A stretch of DNA of 64,000 nt from NCBI RefSeq assembly GCF_028554725.1, contig NC_071669.1:58384501-58448500 (forward strand). The letters run 5' to 3'. A program made the position numbers and the translations under genes. The stretch comes from Zeugodacus cucurbitae. Its lineage: Eukaryota > Arthropoda > Insecta > Diptera > Tephritidae. Below, one piece after another: positions 11,886-23,040 of the stretch. A model generated the notes under the pieces. It saw only the letters and a list, made by a program, of their open reading frames with translations, made no database searches and was not told where the DNA came from. Each line of letters starts with the position of its first letter. Position 1 is the first letter of the stretch.

Positions 11886-13094
11886 ATACTCTCGCAACAA
11901 AAGTTGCTAAAGAGAGTATTATAGTTTTGTTCACCTAACGGTTGTTTGTAAGTCATAAAACTAAACGAGTTAGATATAGGGTTATATATACCAAAGTGAT
12001 CAGGGTGACGAGACGAGACAAAATCCGAATGTCTGTCTGTCCGTCCGTCCGTCCGTCCGTGCAACGGATAACTTGAGTAAAAATTGAGATATCTTGATGA
12101 AACTTGAAACACACGTTCCTTGGGACCGTGAGAGGGTTGCTTTCGAAAATGGGCAAAATCGGTCCACTGCCACGCCCACAAAATGCCGAAGACCAAAAAC
12201 ATATAAAGTGTCATAACTAAGCCATAAATAAAGTTATAACAGTAAAATTTGGAAAAAAGGATTGCACTAGGAACGGGCATATTTGGATGTATTTTTTTTG
12301 GGGAAGTGGGCGTGGTCCCGCCCCCAAATCGGTTATTTGTATATGTCTCGCAAACCAATGAAGCTATATAAACCAAACTTTCTGCAGTCGTTTTTTTTCG
12401 CCACTTCTTAATACAGTCCAAAAATGAAAGAAATCGGATAATAACCACGCCCACCTCTCATACAAAGGTTAGGTTGAAAATTACTAAAAGTGGGTTAACT
12501 CACTAACGAGAAACGTCAAAAACACTAAATTTCACATAAGAAATGGTAGATGGAAGCTGCACTCAGATTTTTTTACAAAATGGAAAATGGGCGTGGCATC
12601 GCCCACTTATGGGTCAAAAACCATATCTCAGAACTACTCGACCGATTTCAATGAAGCTTGGTTTGTAATAGTTTGCTTACATCCCAATGATATGTTGTGA
12701 AAATAGGCCAAATCGCTTGACAACCACGCCTACTTTCTATATACCAGAACTTTGAAGTCGATCTGAATCGTTAACTTTACAATATATAAAGGAAGTACTA
12801 GTGAAGATATCGATGCAGAAATTTGCACAAATACTACCTTTATAGTGTGGAAGCCCCATTCTAAAAATCGCCGAAATCGGACCATAGGTTTTGAAGGCCC
12901 CATATATCGAACATGAGGACCTCGGCGCTTCTAACCTAATATAGGGTTTCCAACTTTCAATGAACTTTACACAATATATATGATGAATATGTGGGTCAAA
13001 TTATGTATTATATAATATAAATAAAGTTAAATACATAAATTGCGAGAGTATAAAATGTTCGGTTATACCCGAACTTAGTCTTTCCTTACTTGTT
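11886..13094 (+). mobile_element. DINE-1/mini-me-like element, family A copy 2
   Basis: Inverted relative to copy 1 and colinear with it over nearly its whole length. It starts TATACTCTCGCAAC, followed by a second AGAGAGTAT. A (TA)-rich patch, a TGATCAGGGTGACGAGACGAG core and (GTCY)n at about 12031-12060 follow. Near the right end are GCGAGAGTATA, a perfect 6-bp-stem hairpin GTTCGG/CCGAAC at 13057-13074, and CTTTCCTTACTTGTT. The 192-residue minus-strand frame at 11876-12454 lies inside this non-coding repeat and matches a shadow frame in copy 1, so it is not a gene. It forms one subfamily with copy 1, lacking the extra block found in copies 3-5. Confidence 0.8.
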
Positions 13095-13194
13095 TATATT
13101 ACTATCGAAACGAATTCTTCAACTTTTTTTTAATAAATCGTTCTAATTTATTTTTCGATTTCAATAGAGATCTAATTGATTTAAAAAAAATTAA

Positions 13195-13445
13195 AAGGGT
13201 GGCAACACTACCCCCAAATATTTTTAGCTATTAGCCTTTATAAACCTCCTTTATTTGATAACCATATTGTAATATTTTATTCTATTAATCAATTTATATA
13301 AATATTTTTAAACATGTGGCAACTCTGTCGTGAAAACTTACTCTAAATTTCGGAAGCAATTTCACATAGCGTTTTTTTTTTGTATAATTTATTAAGTTTT
13401 CAATTAATTAAAATTCACAAAATGGTGGCAACGCTCTAACCTTGT
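13195..13445 (+). repeat. GTGGCAAC-box cluster 3
   Basis: Three boxes, starting at 13198 (GGTGGCAACAC), 13316 (GTGGCAACTC) and 13424 (GGTGGCAACGC), spaced 118 and 108 bases apart in AT-rich sequence. The first is followed by CCAAATATTTTTAGC, as in cluster 1. The cluster begins ~100 bases past the end of the DINE-like element. Confidence 0.65.
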
Positions 13446-14329
13446 TATGCTCCCAATTCTATTTAATTTTCAATTCCATAAAATAATTTTAAGCTTACAA
13501 CCGTTCTGCCACGTAGTACTACAAACTCAAATGTAGCAACAATTTAAATTTGCAAAAAAAAAAAAGAAACAACAACAACAAATACAATTTCCTACCCTAC
13601 AATTGTCGACTACCAAACAACTCTCAACATAATGACTGACTCGCCGTCTACTTGCGAGGGAAGTACTAAGTAAGTAAGTGAGTTAGTAAGTAAGTAAGTG
13701 GCTGCAGCACGCACACTTATTCAAGCACTTGCGTTTTCTTAACCCACTTTTGCGAATTTTTTCAAAAGCGAAATTATCAACAAGAAAATTACAGAAATTA
13801 TCAATAATAGGCTAAGGCTTTTGGAGTAGCTCAAGAACGTGCTGGCTGTCGCAAGAAAGAATAAAAAAAGAACAAGAAAATATGAGCAGAGAGTTGTAAA
13901 TTACGACAACAAAAAATCATAAATAAACATGCAAACAAAGTACTTCTACAAATAACGGGAAAGTGTGTCTGCAGCTGCACTAGACGCGTTTCTGGGGCGA
14001 TCTAATTCAAATTGCTCGAAAAAAGCATGTTTTTGAGGCAAAAAAGTCAAGCTACAATTTAAAAATAAAACAATAATAAATAGCTTGAACGGAATTGTTA
14101 CGGTTAGGCGATACAAAAAGTCAATGCGGTAGTAATTTTTTTATACCAAATACTCGGGAATTTTTAAAGAGTTCGGAAGAACGATTTTTTTTAAGTTGAG
14201 GTTAATATATCCGGTATCCAAGATTTTTGTTGTTGTTTTGTTAACCCATGATGTTTGATATTGAAGCGTTCTTAATTAATATTATGCCTGTCATAACATT
14301 TTATTCACTATTTAAGACGTCTCTTATGA
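13446..14329. other. non-coding DNA
   Basis: Contains an (AAGT)n tract at about 13665-13700 and A/CAA-rich patches near 13553-13580. No recognisable gene or domain. Confidence 0.5.
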
Positions 14330-14860
14330 ATAAATAGAGTTGCAAATGAAATTCTGTATTAATAAACCAAATAAACATCTTAATTAAACACTAATTGAGT
14401 GATATTTAATTACTTCATTGGATGTTAAATTGAGACAATTTAAATTAAATGTAGAATTTCTCATTTATTTATTCTTAATTAAATACTAATTAAGTAATTA
14501 GTTAATTGCTCCACTGCATGGTAAATTAAGACAATTTGAATTCATTTTTTTTTAATTTGAAATTTGATTAATTAAATCGTTGCAAATTAAACCCTAATTG
14601 AGTAATTAATTATTAAATAGCTTCACCAGATGGTAAATTAAGACAATTTTTTTAAACTAAAATTTTAATTAATTAATTATAAATTGAACCCTAATTGAGT
14701 AATTAGTTAAGAATTCATTCGATGTTAAATTGAGAAAATTTAAATTATAATTTTTTAATTAAAATTTTGGTTAATTTATTCTAAATTAAATACTAATTGA
14801 GTAATTAGTTAATTGCTTCATTAGATGGTAAATTGAGACCAATTAAATGATAATTTTTTT
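14330..14860. repeat. ~100-bp AT-rich tandem array
   Basis: Five units of about 100 bases, recognised by CTAATTGAGTAATTAGTTAA (variants at 14391, 14486, 14594, 14691 and 14793) followed by CTTCATTRGATGGTAAATT and GAGACAATTTAAATT. Periods are 95, 108, 97 and 102. It is unrelated to the GTGGCAAC repeat apart from similar unit length and AT content. It is rich in TAATTA/AATTAA, the core of many homeodomain sites, which may be only compositional. Confidence 0.75.
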
Positions 14861-16849
14861 ATTTGTTCATCAGAGAGTTTGTAGACATGACATAAATATC
14901 CTAATTGACTCACTATCATGGTAATGGATTGAGTATTTGAAACCATATAATTTTCAAAGAACTATTAGTGGTTAAAGTAGCAGTCGGACTTATGTAACCG
15001 GAAGGAATCCTGATTTATCACTGGCCAAGGACTGTCTTTAAAATTAAAGTATGAGAAAAGTCGCGTTATGTTGTTTTTGTATTTATTTCGCTTAATTTTG
15101 TAAAAAGCAACTTGCTCCTAAATTCGGAAGAGAGTGATATTGTCATTCTATTCAATGTTATTATTCTATTATCCAAGAAAATTTAGTTTTGATAACCATT
15201 TGTGAAGCCTTGATGAATCTGGCAACCCCAATTTGGAATTTTTTTTTTTTCTATTGAAAAAATTGACTAATTTTATGTTTCAGATTGAAGAAGAATCGCA
15301 GAGATTTTAAGAGTTGTCGATTTAATGTGACTTCAATTCAGTACCATACCTTCTTGGAGTTTATCTTTAGACCTAAGAACCAATATGGGAGTAAATAATG
15401 TTTCTTACTAGGTCTATATATATCGTATTTTATATTTGGAATATCCGTATCATGTGTATAAAAAGTAAGCTACTCGTTGTTAAACAATTTGCATGTACTG
15501 ATTACTCAAATATTTCCGAACAAGCAGGGCATTCACATATGCGCCTACCAGTGTGAACATGTAATGCTTTGCATTTGTTTGTGTAAACACTGTCGTGCAC
15601 TCAATGCAATTGACTTAAAAACCAACATTAACATTATAGCTCAGAGCAGAAAAGTGGGTGCCCGCGGCAGCATTTCAGTGGATGCCATTACATTAGCTGC
15701 CGTTTGCCTCATTGCTGTTGAGTTTTGCATACTTTTCTGTGTTTAATGTCAGCATTTAGTGCGGCGCAGTGGAAAGAACAAAAACAATAACAGAAGCAAA
15801 AAACAAATAAGAACAAATGGCAAATGCAAAAAGCTTGTCAAAAGGCACAAAAAACATTTCGACGCCGCTTTTCATGTTTTTCTGTGTTTTGCAAGGCAGT
15901 CAAACGCCCATTCATTCCGGCACTCGCACAGGCACACACACAAACATGCAAATAAAGTGAGGAACTTTAAATGTTAGGTTCACAATTCTAGGTCAACGAA
16001 ATGAAATTACAGGCCTTTGAATTATTACCCACACCCCATCTCATTTTGTGCGAGAGAGAAGCATAATGCATATTTTGCGGAATTTCACTTGACTCTTATA
16101 TTTGTTGTAATTTGTGTTGCATTTATATCTTAGTACGTGAGTAGGTATATGGTAGGTGGCATGAATGCAGTTGTTTACTTTTGTTGGTGTCCTGCTGTTA
16201 TTCGTACTTGAGTAATTAAGGAGAATTGCCGCGAATGTCAATGAGTTTGTTTTGCAATTCTGCTCAAAACTCCTCATTAGTGTGAGAAGTACAAATGTGT
16301 GTGCGGGTTTTTACGTAATAATTTATATTTACATAAGATAATAAATAAAATGCTTAATATTTTATAGAAATTTACAGAATTTGAAAAAAAACTTATATAC
16401 TGTCCACTCTCTGCTCTCTCTCTTTTGTAATATATTTATCGAAATGTTCTATATCTGATATATACTGATTGCATGACATATTGAAGTCCATGTTGTTTGA
16501 AGGAAAGCGTATTAACTCTCTCGAATTTACTTAAGCGCTCCACCGAGAGTTTATTCATCTATCCGTTTGTTATAACTTCTGTTTCCCACTCAAAAAAGTC
16601 ATAGTATATAGTTGTTGTTGTTTTAGAACCTTCTGACAACCTTCTGAAATGACAATGGTTTCTGATTTCATTAAAATTATAGCTAACCTCATATTGCCTG
16701 CTCTTTCTCTCTTGTATATGCAATATGTGTACATATAAAGTTGTGTTCTCTTGACTCAAGTAAAAAACTATTTACAGTTATGAATTTCAATAATCACATG
16801 ATTATACGCGAACAATCTTAATCTCTTATACGTGTAATTAGTTCCTTTC
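14861..16849. other. non-coding DNA
   Basis: No recognisable genes. The open frames at 15477-15746, 15759-15977 and 16041-16277 show no domain. 15500-15960 is less AT-rich than its surroundings. From ~16390 onward, CTCTCTC and GAGAGAG motifs become frequent, leading into the duplicated region that follows. Confidence 0.45.
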
Positions 16850-18450
16850 ATTACCATTAATAAGTTTCCGTTTCCTAAACTCTCTTAAGCGGTATCCGTT
16901 ATTTCCTTATAGTAAAGATTCCACTGGCAGCCAAACTGTTAATGTTTGCTTTCTTTTATGCATAATACAATCTCAACATAGATCTTCGCCTAACTTAGCT
17001 TCTTGTGACACTCACAATACTCTCTCGGCCCTAAAGGGGTAGATATCTTTGAATTCTCATTGGAATGTAATATTCCGATCCAGCACCATTTGCGCTTGTG
17101 CATTCTCCTTAAGCTTTTCTCTTCTGTATGAGTGCTAGGAAACGGAAAGAAAGAAGCATAAGATGTAGGTGTCTGTACCTCTGGAATGAGTAAATGACAG
17201 CAAATTATTTCATAACAGTTTAAGTAACACTGTAGGTTAAGGAAGCTTCGATTAGTACGCGGTGACTTCGGAAGTGAGTGGTTGTTATTTTGCGCGTGTA
17301 AAACATTTTATAAAGAAAAGCAGTAGTGAAAGTCTTTTTTGAATTATTAATTACTTTGCGCTGAAAACACATTAAACTACACATATTAAGGTAATAATAA
17401 ATAATTGACATTTATACTATTATTGTCTTGGGAAAGAATCTTCATAATATATGGTTGATATGTATGTGTATGTAGCTTTGTATATTTTCAGTAAAAGGAA
17501 TGCACTTGGAAGACCACGTAGAGAACATGCAATATACAGGAATGAATCGAAAAGAGAGAGAGAGAGAGAAAAGAGAGTAAATATGTAAAAAGAGTAAAGT
17601 TAAAGTAGAAAAAAATATAATAAAATTCAATAGAGAGTTTCATGGATTAACTTTCTCACTCCCATTTTTTCTTTTTCGGAAAAAGAAAATATTTATTTTC
17701 TCTCTCATTTATTAAGCTTTTATCTACTACTCCTTAATATTTATTTTAATATTCCCCTTCCAAATTTCCCGCAATGCTTCGAAATCACATCATTCGTTTT
17801 ATTGTTTCCAATAAAATCTTCTCTGAGAAAATATTTATCTATATAAGCTTGCCAATTGTAGCCGAGCAAAACTGTAAATCTCATTGGAAAGTAATGCTTT
17901 TCTCAAACAACTTTATTTTATTTCCGTTTCCTTAAAATCTATTAAATACTTCCATTCATTAAAACCTACAGTGGCACATAAACTGCGAGAGTTTGCTCTC
18001 TTTCAATCAGACACTCAACGTTTCTCCAACTGGAAACAGCGCTTAAGAAGAGTACACATGCGCTCTTCTTATAACTATCCGTATGCAATTATGTATGTAC
18101 AATGTACATTGTACATAAATTTGTTACTACGCCGTTAGAATTTACCGTTAGGATATTTGCGCCTGTGCCTTCTCCTTAAGCTAGAGAAAATAAGCGCGCT
18201 GAATGTGAGAAGCGTAATAGGAGACGGAAGGAAAACTAAACTGTGGGCTATACTCCTGGAATTATGGAAAGAGATCAACGCTTTTTCACTGGAAGGAAGA
18301 AATTTAAATCAATTACGCAGCTCCTATTAGTATACGGCGACTTTAGAAGCGAACGGTTGTAATTCTGCACGTGCGGAGTTTATTCGGGAAAATTGATAGT
18401 TTAAAGTGTTTTTAAAATCATTGATTGTGGAGAGACTTTAGTATAAGCTA
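16850..18450. repeat. degenerate ~1.07-kb duplication
   Basis: Two diverged copies of one sequence lie head to tail. TTTCCGTTTCCT at 16866 recurs at 17922. CACTGGCAGCCAAACTG near 16922 pairs with CAGTGGCACATAAACTG near 17969. TTTGCGCTTGTGCATTCTCC near 17090 pairs with TTTGCGCCTGTGCCTTCTCC near 18156. ATTAGTACGCGGTGACTTCG near 17252 pairs with ATTAGTATACGGCGACTTTAG near 18327. The offset is steady at about 1057-1075. Both carry scattered CTCTC/GAGAG. It could be a tandem duplication or decayed paired repeats such as LTRs. No coding frame is recognised. Confidence 0.5.
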
Positions 18451-19254
18451 CGTAACTTCCAAAAAAATCGTATACAACCAATAAATTAACATCAGGTAAT
18501 CGTTTATAATTATATTAACTTAATCTATAATAACAGCAAGGAGCTTCTTCTGAGTAGTGACTTAATGTGCAATATAGATAATAAACTCAGGAGAGAAGTA
18601 TCTCCCATCGTTCCATGAACATGTGATTTTCTAACTAGATGTTTATTTCGTTATTACGACATACATATGTAAAATTTCATACTAAAAATATTTTTATTTT
18701 AATATATATAAGTATATATATACGTTATATACATATGTATATACTTTGTGCGAAGAAGCTTCCAAAGTTTAACTATCACTGGGCACAAACACAAAGTGGC
18801 TACGAAACTACGATGCATGTTAATATAATACCTGATAATTACAATTTTTGAGAGTTCAAAATGAGAGTATATAATTGTAAGAAATGGAGAAAATTGCGAG
18901 AATTAGTATTGATTTGTAAGTTATTGAAAAAACATTTTTTCTACAGTGCTGTAAAACTCTCGGAAGCGGAAAGCAGAAGAAATTCCAGGAAGGGGAAATA
19001 AAGCTCTCTGCATAAAGAGAGAACGGAAAAGGAAGTGTGAACAAAATTGAGAATGAAAGAGAGTGCAAATTAACTTGGGAGCTGATGGATATAAAAAGAG
19101 AAGAGATTTACTCTTGTTAGTGGAAGAACTCTGAGTAAGAGATAAGAGTAGATAAAGATCTATGTATTTATATACCCAGATTCTAAAAAGTGAGCTGCTG
19201 AAATTTTAATGAAGAAATAATAACAAAATGTAGAGAAGTTCCTACATATATATA
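18451..19254. other. non-coding DNA
   Basis: AT-rich with TATA/ATAC runs near 18700-18740 and GA-rich patches at 18960-19130. No recognisable gene. Confidence 0.45.
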
Positions 19255-19984
19255 CGAGGGCTGCTATATATATTTCTGGCCTAATAATGAAAATAGGAAT
19301 ATTTATAAACGAAAATTGTTTTATTGTTTTTCAAAATATTCTCCATCAAGATTTCACTTTTGCATGCGCTCAAACCAATTTTCGAAACACTTTTTTGAGC
19401 CTTTTTTTTAGCCTTTTTTTGTTTGAGCGATTGTCAAATTGTGCGGGATCCAACGAGAACAAACCTTTTTTACGGCCAGGTGTTGATGCAATATCGAATG
19501 TATGCTGGTGAGAGAAATGCATAGGCATGCCTCTATCTGAAGGTATGTTACATGACGGTCTTGCATTATCAGTTCACGTACTGCATCGATGTTTTCTGGC
19601 ACAACGGCTGTTTTTGGACGACCTTCACGGAATTCCTCATTGAGCGAGCGTCGGCCACGATTGAATTCGTTGTACCAGTTTTTCACAGTGCTATAGGATG
19701 GTGCTTCATAGCCATACAAAGATTTTAGTTCATCGATGCACTCTTGTCGCGATAATCCACGTCGAAAGTTGTGAAAAATTATCGCACGAAAATGTTCACG
19801 AGTTAATTCCATTTGGCCGAGATGAATTTTTTATTTCCCTGTAAATAAAACAATTCACGATTAAATGACAAAACGTTCTGAGTGATGTTATGCTAAAAAA
19901 TGTCAAACTTTTCAATGGAAATGTCAGATTGCACCTGGCAACACTTAGTGTTGACAAGGCCAGAAATATATATAGCAGCCCTCG
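19255..19984 (-). mobile_element. internally deleted mariner element (730 bp)
   Basis: Perfect 27-bp terminal inverted repeats at 19255-19281 and 19958-19984, beginning CGAGGGCTGC and ending CTGGCC on the inner side, are each flanked by TA (19253-54 and 19985-86), the mariner target duplication. Complete mariners are about 1.3 kb. Here the minus-strand transposase frame runs through the N-terminal DNA-binding region and is then joined, past a stop and a poly-A stretch, to residues of the family's extreme C-terminus (a FENWFERMQK-like segment and DGEYFEKQ at about 19318-19390). The catalytic core is gone. Perfect TIRs suggest recent movement, presumably supplied in trans. Confidence 0.92.
19408..19812 (-). 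CDS. truncated mariner transposase, DNA-binding domain only
   Basis: An intact 134-residue frame. Residues 1-50 match the first helix-turn-helix of mariner transposases (MELTREHFRAIIFHNFRRG, then LSRQECIDELK and STVKNWYNEFNRG). GRPKT at about 64-68 is the AT-hook-like linker. Residues 70-125 form the second helix-turn-helix (IDAVRELIMQDRHVT...SIHSILHQHL), ending in the WIPHNLT segment that precedes the catalytic domain. The aspartates of the DDD core (starting with the TGDE motif) are absent because of an internal deletion, and the frame stops after ...AQTKKG. The family's usual length is about 340-350 residues. If expressed, the product would bind the TIRs without cutting, so it could act as a repressor; that is inference. 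Automatic pipelines often label such frames SETMAR-like. Confidence 0.85.
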   Translation of the reverse strand: MELTREHFRAIIFHNFRRGLSRQECIDELKSLYGYEAPSYSTVKNWYNEFNRGRRSLNEEFREGRPKTAVVPENIDAVRELIMQDRHVTYLQIEACLCISLTSIHSILHQHLAVKKVCSRWIPHNLTIAQTKKG

Positions 19985-21022
19985 TAGTACATAGCAGCGA
20001 TGTTTGTAAAAAGTTTCCTCTCACTAAAAGTTTACATAGAGTAAAGAGTCTAAAGTCAGATGATATGCACTATAATTATGTTATATCCTAGTATCATCTT
20101 TTTTATAAAAATATTAAATTTATGAAGACATTAAATTAATTTATTAATCATTATTATGTAATCCATGTATTTTTCTCACTGCTTCATATATCCTTCTGTT
20201 TGCAGCTGATAATATATAAATTATGTAATATATTTTTAATACCATTAACCCAGTTTAAAGTATGCTGAAAATTGCAAAATCGTTCGAGACTCGAATTGAT
20301 TGAGTAATAGTGGCTCAAAGTTAATACTGGGACATACAAACTAATTAAAAAGGGCGCAAAATTGCTGAAGACCCTCATACACACATACATACATATATAC
20401 TCATACATATATATTAAAATATAATATCATAATTTCAAGGTACTTTATACAGATATACATATATACAAACATACGTCGATCAATACAAACCATATGCAGC
20501 TCCTTTGGAATGTGCTTACTCACTTATTTCTGTGCATTTTCATTAACTCATATTGCCTTTCATTATGTGTTCCCTTCATGTTTTTTGCATACTATAAACA
20601 TATGAGTTGCAAGTTTTTGGGTGCTCTTATGCAAGCATTCGCAAAAATGTTTAATCTGATAAGATTTAGCGTTACAGTTTTGCAATTCATTCAGATCACT
20701 TGGCATATTTACCTTTCAGCTGGACTATGGGCAGTGGAGAGTGCCTTTTGAATTAATTCAAGGTCGTAAATGTGGAGTGGCTATTATTGTGTGTTCATTA
20801 AAATTGTTTTTGTGTCTTGATACGCCTACAAAAAGCGTTTTTGATATTGACCTTTCAATTTGGTGGGTAATTTATTAATGTTCATATATTTATATTATAG
20901 TTTTATAGTTTATGAGTAATAGTGGCATTTTGTGGCTTGAAGAATAATAATATGAATTAATAAAAAATAGTAAAAATTCATATAATATTATTTTTTACAT
21001 TATATTATTTATTATAACTTTT
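19985..21022. other. non-coding DNA
   Basis: AT-rich, with a TACA/TATA-type simple repeat at 20375-20475. The open frame at 20494-20751 is hydrophobic by composition and has no recognisable domain. Confidence 0.45.
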
Positions 21023-21336
21023 AGGGGCTATACCAATGCACTTCTTAAAAATTAGTCAATTTTCCTGATATTTTTTTAAAGAAAGTTTCGTAGTTTTTCT
21101 AAGTTGATGGTATTTCCTATACAATGACCTAAAATTTTTGAAAAGTATCTAAAATTAACAAAATGGCGTAGTTCTCAAAAAAATTTAGATAAAATTATAC
21201 CTTTAGAACGCTGTCATTTAAAAACTATTCGGGATAAGACCTTACAGCTTTCCAGGATATTTTTAAAAGTAAAAACTAGAATAAGCAAAAAATAAAAAAA
21301 TAGAATGTTTGAGAATGTCACACTGGTATAGCCCCT
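21023..21336. mobile_element. 314-bp TIR-bounded MITE
   Basis: Terminal inverted repeats AGGGGCTATACCAATG (21023-21038) and CACTGGTATAGCCCCT (21321-21336) match at 15 of 16 positions. The interior is non-coding and shares blocks with the element at 6955-7546, so the family is present at least twice in the window. No clear target-site duplication was seen, so the superfamily is left open. Confidence 0.7.
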
Positions 21337-21565
21337 GTTATTTGACCTGATTTTTCACTCTTACTAAGATAAAATATCAGAACTTGAAATCTTTTTTTTT
21401 TTCATAAAAAAGCTTAATGCATTATCATATTCTAACTCCATGCTCCATCATAAAATTTGTCACCATTTGATAATCCATGCGTGGTCTCTGAGAAATTGTA
21501 ATGTAATTGTGTTGGTTCGCGGGAAATGAAATTTGTGGTTACTTTCGTTAGAAAAAAACTGTCTA
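21337..21565. other. short non-coding spacer
   Basis: About 230 bases of AT-rich sequence with no recognised feature between the MITE and the Helitron. Confidence 0.4.
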
Positions 21566-22237
21566 TCTATACTAATATTATAAAGCTGAAGAGTTTCTCC
21601 GTAAGTAAAGTAATCTCCGAAACTACTGGTTCGAATTGAATAATTCTTTTTGTGTTTTATATCCCATTTATCGAGGAAGCCTATAGGCTATATAGCATCA
21701 CGCCTACCAATAGGAGCGAAGAAACAGTGGTAAATGTGTAGAAAACGGGGGAAATTATTTATCTTAGAGGGCTTCCGTTCCTTGCGCTTCGAAAGCGGTT
21801 CAAGATACACAAAAGATATGTATGAAATAATTATTTCTCTTTTAATGATCTAAAAAAAGTCCGTGAGTACCGTTTTTGTGATAACTAATTTGGTCGAAAT
21901 TATTTGTTAGAGTTGTATTAACATAATAATATTATTCTTTATCCAATATAGTATAATTGTGAAAATGCTAGAATTTATATTTTATATTCGTGTTGTTATC
22001 TGCCGCCCAGTACCTGAAAAGTGGACAGAATCTGTATCAGGGATAGAAGATGAACCCTCTGCGAGTACTTTCAAAAAAGGTGAAATATGATAAGTGCTCT
22101 GGGAGAGTGAAGATGGGCTAGATTTTGATGATGGTAATAGTCTATCTGAGTCAGATTATGATGTAAACATGGAAGATATTTGGTCTTAGCTGGATATGAT
22201 GATATTTTATATACAGTTATTATATATTTTATGATGG

Positions 22238-22276
<39 letters not shown>

Positions 22277-22887
22277 TTTCTTTTATACATTTTGTATATA
22301 TTTTATAGTAATAAAGAGGAATGATTGGTATCTATGTTTGTATTGAATAAACTCAAAAACTCCTCCGTCGACTTCAAAAATTCTTTCACCATTGGAAAGC
22401 TACATTCACCCCGAGTAACATAGGCTATATTTATAGCTAGAATCTCAACTTTCTGGAAATAGTTCCCATGTGAGGGCAACAAAAAGACTACGTGATGGAG
22501 AATCTTAACCTGAAACTGAAAATCGTCTTGCAAGTCATTCTCTTCGTTTCGCAATCGCGTACCAGAGAGTCAAGTAACTAGTGCTCGGAGTTGTTTGCGT
22601 GTGCAGGGGCTTGAAGAACAAAATATTAGAAATATACAAGTCACAATAGGGAGTCGAACTCTGTGCGGTCCCTTCAAAATCAGAGAGAACGACAATGGTC
22701 ATCAAAGCCTAGAGGCCATAATCAAATTTTAGCTCATTGCAAATAAAATATATTTTGATGTTCGAATTTTTTTAACCCACGCATGAAACTGCAAACATAT
22801 GTATCGGAGAGTATGTATGTATGCGTAAAAACTTATAACTTTTGAATTGTTTGATTAAGCCCGTGCGAGGCCGGAGTGGCCTGCTAG
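21566..22887 (+). mobile_element. non-autonomous Helitron
   Basis: The 5' end TCTATACTAATATTATAAAG begins right after an A, and the 3' end GCTAG is followed by a T, the expected A^T insertion. Just inside the 3' end is a perfect 5-bp-stem hairpin AGGCC/GGCCT (22868-22882). The subterminal sequence (TCCGAAACTACTGGTTCGAA, then CCCATTTATCGAGGAAGCC and CTATAGGCTATAT) resembles insect Helitrons as I remember them. The 1322-bp interior has no Rep/helicase frame. It holds a (TA)n run at about 22238-22271 and a short acidic coding-like stretch near 21970-22190. Confidence 0.8.
21965..22189 (+). pseudogene. acidic coding-like fragment inside the Helitron
   Basis: One frame reads KMLEFIFYIRVVICRPVPEK, then WTESVSGIEDEPSAS..., reaches two consecutive stops at about 22088-22093, and continues WESEDGLDFDDGNSLSESDY to NMEDIWS and a stop. 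The Ser/Asp/Glu-rich composition resembles the acidic N-termini of some domesticated or piggyBac-type transposases, but no specific family can be named. It may be a captured exon piece or chance. Confidence 0.25.
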
Positions 22888-23040
22888 TATATTATAAAGA
22901 AATTGTCGAAAATGATGAGATGAGTTGTTATTCGGTTAACCAATTTATTTTCTAGTGTACTGAGCTTTAGGTTTCCATCTTTAATATTACATATTTTTTT
23001 CACTTTTTGGTCTATGGATACATACATACATAGGTTAGGT
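22888..23040. other. short non-coding spacer
   Basis: Ends in a (CATA)n tract and GGTTAGGTTAG, which abuts the LINE relic that follows and may be its 3' tail. Confidence 0.4.

Noticed and set aside
11876..12454. 192-residue minus-strand open frame
   Set aside because: Lies within a DINE-like repeat; a similar frame appears in copy 1 only because the nucleotide sequence is repeated. No domain.
21628..21638. GGTTCGAATT resembling a tRNA B box
   Set aside because: No matching A box or cloverleaf; it is part of the Helitron 5' region.
22238..22271. (TA)n run as a separate feature of interest
   Set aside because: An ordinary microsatellite inside the Helitron.
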